Part shown: in pieces, positions 6,101-6,781 of the stretch | How the letters are laid out: every line of letters begins with the position of its first letter | How positions within the stretch are numbered: the first letter of the stretch is position 1 | Translations under genes and position numbers: made by a program | From: Chloroflexota bacterium | GTDB taxonomy: Bacteria; Chloroflexota; Limnocylindria; QHBO01 | Direction: 5' to 3' | Assembly: GCA_024636135.1 (NCBI GenBank) | Contig: JAGXHP010000042.1 | Coordinates: 1 to 6,781, forward strand | DNA: 6,781 nucleotides | The notes under the pieces: model-generated | What the model saw: the letters and a program-made list of their open reading frames with translations, nothing else | Told to the model about the DNA's origin: nothing | Databases searched by the model: none

Positions 6101-6697
6101 TGGCGGCTCCATCCGAGAATCACGGACTTCACCTCCCCGGCGTTCTACGAGGGTCGCCTCGAGTCGAAGGAACACCTGGCGCAACAGGTCCTGCGCGCGA
6201 CTGAACCGCTCGGCGGCGTCGGCGTCCGCCTGCTCCCGATCGAGCACAGCGGAAACGACAACGAGTCGGTCGAGGAGGCACGCGCCGTGGCGACCCTGGT
6301 GCGCACCCTGGTCGAGGGCGGCGCAACCTGGGTGAACCAGGAGGGCGAGGAGTGTCCGCTGACGTATGGGGACGTCCTCATCGTGGCGCCGTACAACGCC
6401 CAGGTCGGCGCCATCCTGCGCGAGCTGCCCGAGGGCCGAGTCGGAACCGTCGACAAGTTCCAGGGCCAGGAGGCACCGGTCAGCATTTACTCGATGACCT
6501 CGAGCTCGCCCGAGGACGCCCCGCGCGGCATGAGCTTCCTCTACTCGCGCAACCGCCTGAACGTCGCGACCTCCCGAGCCCGATGCGTCACCGTCGTGGT
6601 GGCTGAGCCATCGCTGCTCCGCGTCCGCGCCCGCACGCCCGACCAGATGAGGCTCGCCAACGCCCTGTGCCAGTTCGCGGAGATGGCGGACCGATAG
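3128..6697 (+). CDS. TM0106-family RecB/Cas4-like nuclease - DEDD exonuclease - SF1 helicase fusion
   Basis: A 1189-residue three-part DNA-processing protein, within the usual 1100-1250 length of TM0106-type proteins. (1) Residues 16-250 are a PD-(D/E)XK nuclease of the RecB/Cas4 kind: G61-F-R-H64-E, G-Y-A-D127-F, and E147-V-A-D150-T-K152 as the catalytic D/E-x-K. Cysteines C29, C239, C242 and C248 follow the C-xn-C-x2-C-x5-C pattern of the 4Fe-4S cluster in Cas4 and AddB. (2) Residues about 350-545 are an RNase H-fold, DEDD-type exonuclease-like domain: D354-L-E356, Y422-H-Y-A-P-Y-E, D457, and Y523-N-R-D-D527. (3) Residues about 790-1180 are an Upf1-like SF1 helicase: Walker A G811-P-P-G-S-G-K817-T, Walker B D924-E-A-G-Q, G948-D-P-Q-Q-L, W992-R-L-H-P, T1107-V-D-K-F-Q-G-Q-E and N1145-V-A-T-S-R1150-A-R. 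All key residues are present. The family's biological role is not established to my knowledge, and repair or processing of DNA (or RNA:DNA) ends is inference. The only in-frame start upstream of the conserved L-I-D-G-x-x-V-F-S block is TTG 3128, with no Shine-Dalgarno site. The next in-frame ATG (residue 48) would remove C29. The true start may be ATG 3135 through a one-base shift. Confidence 0.95.
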   Translation: MPHGEYQPLQLIDGQSVFSATDLVGYLACEHLTALERAALAGLVKRPMRDDPELDVIRERGFRHEKRYLDDLAAEGRAVVEIARNDDEDRGDRIRRQAQETIAAMASGADVIFQATFFDGRWLGYADFLLRVESPERLSAWGAYHYEVADTKLARHVKAGAVLQMCSYVEQLTALQGVQPEEMRVVLGGSAREVAALRVADYLSYYRAAKRRFKETVLGGVAAPAYPPENTYPEPVEHCNVCRWAELCVKRRREDDHLSLVAGISARQRKSLVAREIDTVQRLAAAPIPFDPPLDGAGAASMERVREQARIQVDGRGLAKPIYELLQPAPGEPIEAERGLATLPEPDEGDLFLDLEGDPFAYDDGIDYLFGVLDTDGAFTPIWSYDPDAPDEITLAGEKAAFEALMDLLTARLDAYPNMHVYHYAPYEPTALKRLMGRHGTREEQVDRLLRGNVLIDLYRAVRQGLRASVESYSIKRLEPMYDFTRTEGLRDAGSSIVEIERWLELGEGDRPASTILASIAAYNRDDVVSTLRLRDWLEARRHELASLAGAVVPRPAAVSPEAPASLSESAAEVQEVADLLSEGVPADRIDRTDEQHAAWLLAQLLSWHRREAKVAYWEFFNRMGMGPDELVEDRTALGRLSVVGPIGPPFKPKPKAKERQIWRYEIPAQEYDIGSRSELYDPRLQQEQPDASWKAWKVRASIAAIDNARATVDLIWMNDADIQHPEALIPLDTIGDGDHRASLLRLGRWVAANGVDAPGECRAGRDLLLARASRCGQADGAALRHDGESDLEAAVRLVSCLDAGTLALQGPPGSGKTYTGARMIVRLLQAGKQVGISATSHKVIGNFLAEVLKAAKGVEVDIRAAQKVSEGIAGIDDPRIRVTESNPEVRDGLASGEFNLAAGTSWFWAPEKSDGLVDVLFVDEAGQISLANVLAMAGSTSSLVLLGDPQQLDQPIKGSHPPGADRSALAHLLGDDDTMPPDRGLFLEHTWRLHPRITDFTSPAFYEGRLESKEHLAQQVLRATEPLGGVGVRLLPIEHSGNDNESVEEARAVATLVRTLVEGGATWVNQEGEECPLTYGDVLIVAPYNAQVGAILRELPEGRVGTVDKFQGQEAPVSIYSMTSSSPEDAPRGMSFLYSRNRLNVATSRARCVTVVVAEPSLLRVRARTPDQMRLANALCQFAEMADR
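3135..3161 (+). other. 8-codon ORF or shifted 5' end of the nuclease-helicase gene
   Basis: ATG 3135 opens a frame encoding M-G-S-T-N-H-C-S and stops at TGA 3159-3161. The body of the nuclease-helicase is read in the -1 frame relative to this ATG. The ATG's own G begins a GGGG run (3137-3140). A -1 slip on the GGG codon, or one extra G in the true sequence, would join the ATG to G-E-Y-Q-P-L-Q-L-I-D and on into the large protein. As written it is either a leader peptide/upstream ORF overlapping the gene, or evidence of a single-base error. Confidence 0.35.
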
Positions 6698-6718
6698 CGC
6701 GGGGCGCATCATGGCGGC

Positions 6719-6781
6719 ATGCCCGAATCCTGCTGCCGTGCCGAGTACGACACGATCTTCAACGACCGCACCGCCCGGCGC
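6719..6781 (+). CDS. SAM-dependent methyltransferase-like protein, N-terminal start (partial)
   Basis: ATG 6719 opens a frame to the window edge encoding 21 residues: M-P-E-S-C-C-R-A-E-Y-D-T-I-F-N-D-R-T-A-R-R. A paired Cys near the start, then Y-D-x-x-F, then a T/K-A-R-R/D element is how a group of small class I methyltransferases begins (continuing with D-A-x-x-Y-R-x-K-G-L-D). The SAM-binding glycine motif lies beyond the edge, so the call rests on the N-terminal signature alone. ATG 6711 is out of frame with it. The start lies 21 nt after the nuclease-helicase stop on the same strand, so co-transcription is likely. A weak CATCAT hexamer 6 nt before the ATG (6707-6712) could also give it its own leaderless start. 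Confidence 0.5.
   Translation, partial: MPESCCRAEYDTIFNDRTARR

Noticed and set aside
5435..6712. 425-codon open frame on the minus strand over the helicase domain
   Set aside because: It is antisense to conserved helicase motifs I-VI. Its composition is typical of a shadow frame.

Overview
The window is about 68-70% GC by eye. It is coding-dense, with strong G/C preference at third codon positions. The gene set (an ECF-type sigma factor carrying a SnoaL-like domain, an MFS exporter, a lipoprotein and a TM0106-type nuclease-helicase), together with start codons preceded by a -10-like hexamer instead of a Shine-Dalgarno site, suggests a high-GC Chloroflexota or Actinomycetota genome. No marker gene fixes the phylum, so this is inference.

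Left part (1-1284). The window opens inside the 3' end of a low-molecular-weight phosphatase / arsenate reductase-like gene (1-201). A non-coding stretch follows (202-407). Next come two pieces of broken-looking genes: a 57-codon ORF (408-581) that reads like the N-terminus of a FAD-linked oxidase and stops abruptly, and the C-terminal half (region 4 plus SnoaL-like domain) of a sigma-70 family factor (697-1284) with no region 2 and no convincing start. I read 408-1284 as a deletion or decay scar.

Middle part (1333-3068). An intact 12-helix-type MFS transporter (1333-2610, +) converges on a small lipoprotein gene (2607-3068, -). The two stop codons lie on opposite strands of a single CTAG tetranucleotide, so there is no intergenic space for an ordinary terminator.

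Right part (3069-6781). A 66-bp divergent intergenic region carries one -10-like hexamer for each direction, each exactly 6 nt before an ATG, as expected for leaderless transcripts. To the right lies the main gene of the window, a 1189-residue TM0106-family protein (3128-6697). It combines a RecB/Cas4-like nuclease with a four-cysteine Fe-S signature, a DEDD-type RNase H-fold exonuclease-like domain and a complete Upf1-like SF1 helicase. Its 5' end is odd: the well-placed leaderless ATG (3135) is out of frame with the body of the protein by one base, at a GGGG run. A SAM-dependent methyltransferase-like gene starts 21 nt downstream and runs off the window.

I found no tRNA, rRNA, CRISPR array, insertion sequence or attachment site. 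Apart from the nuclease-helicase and its downstream neighbour, which may be co-transcribed, the genes show no obvious shared pathway.
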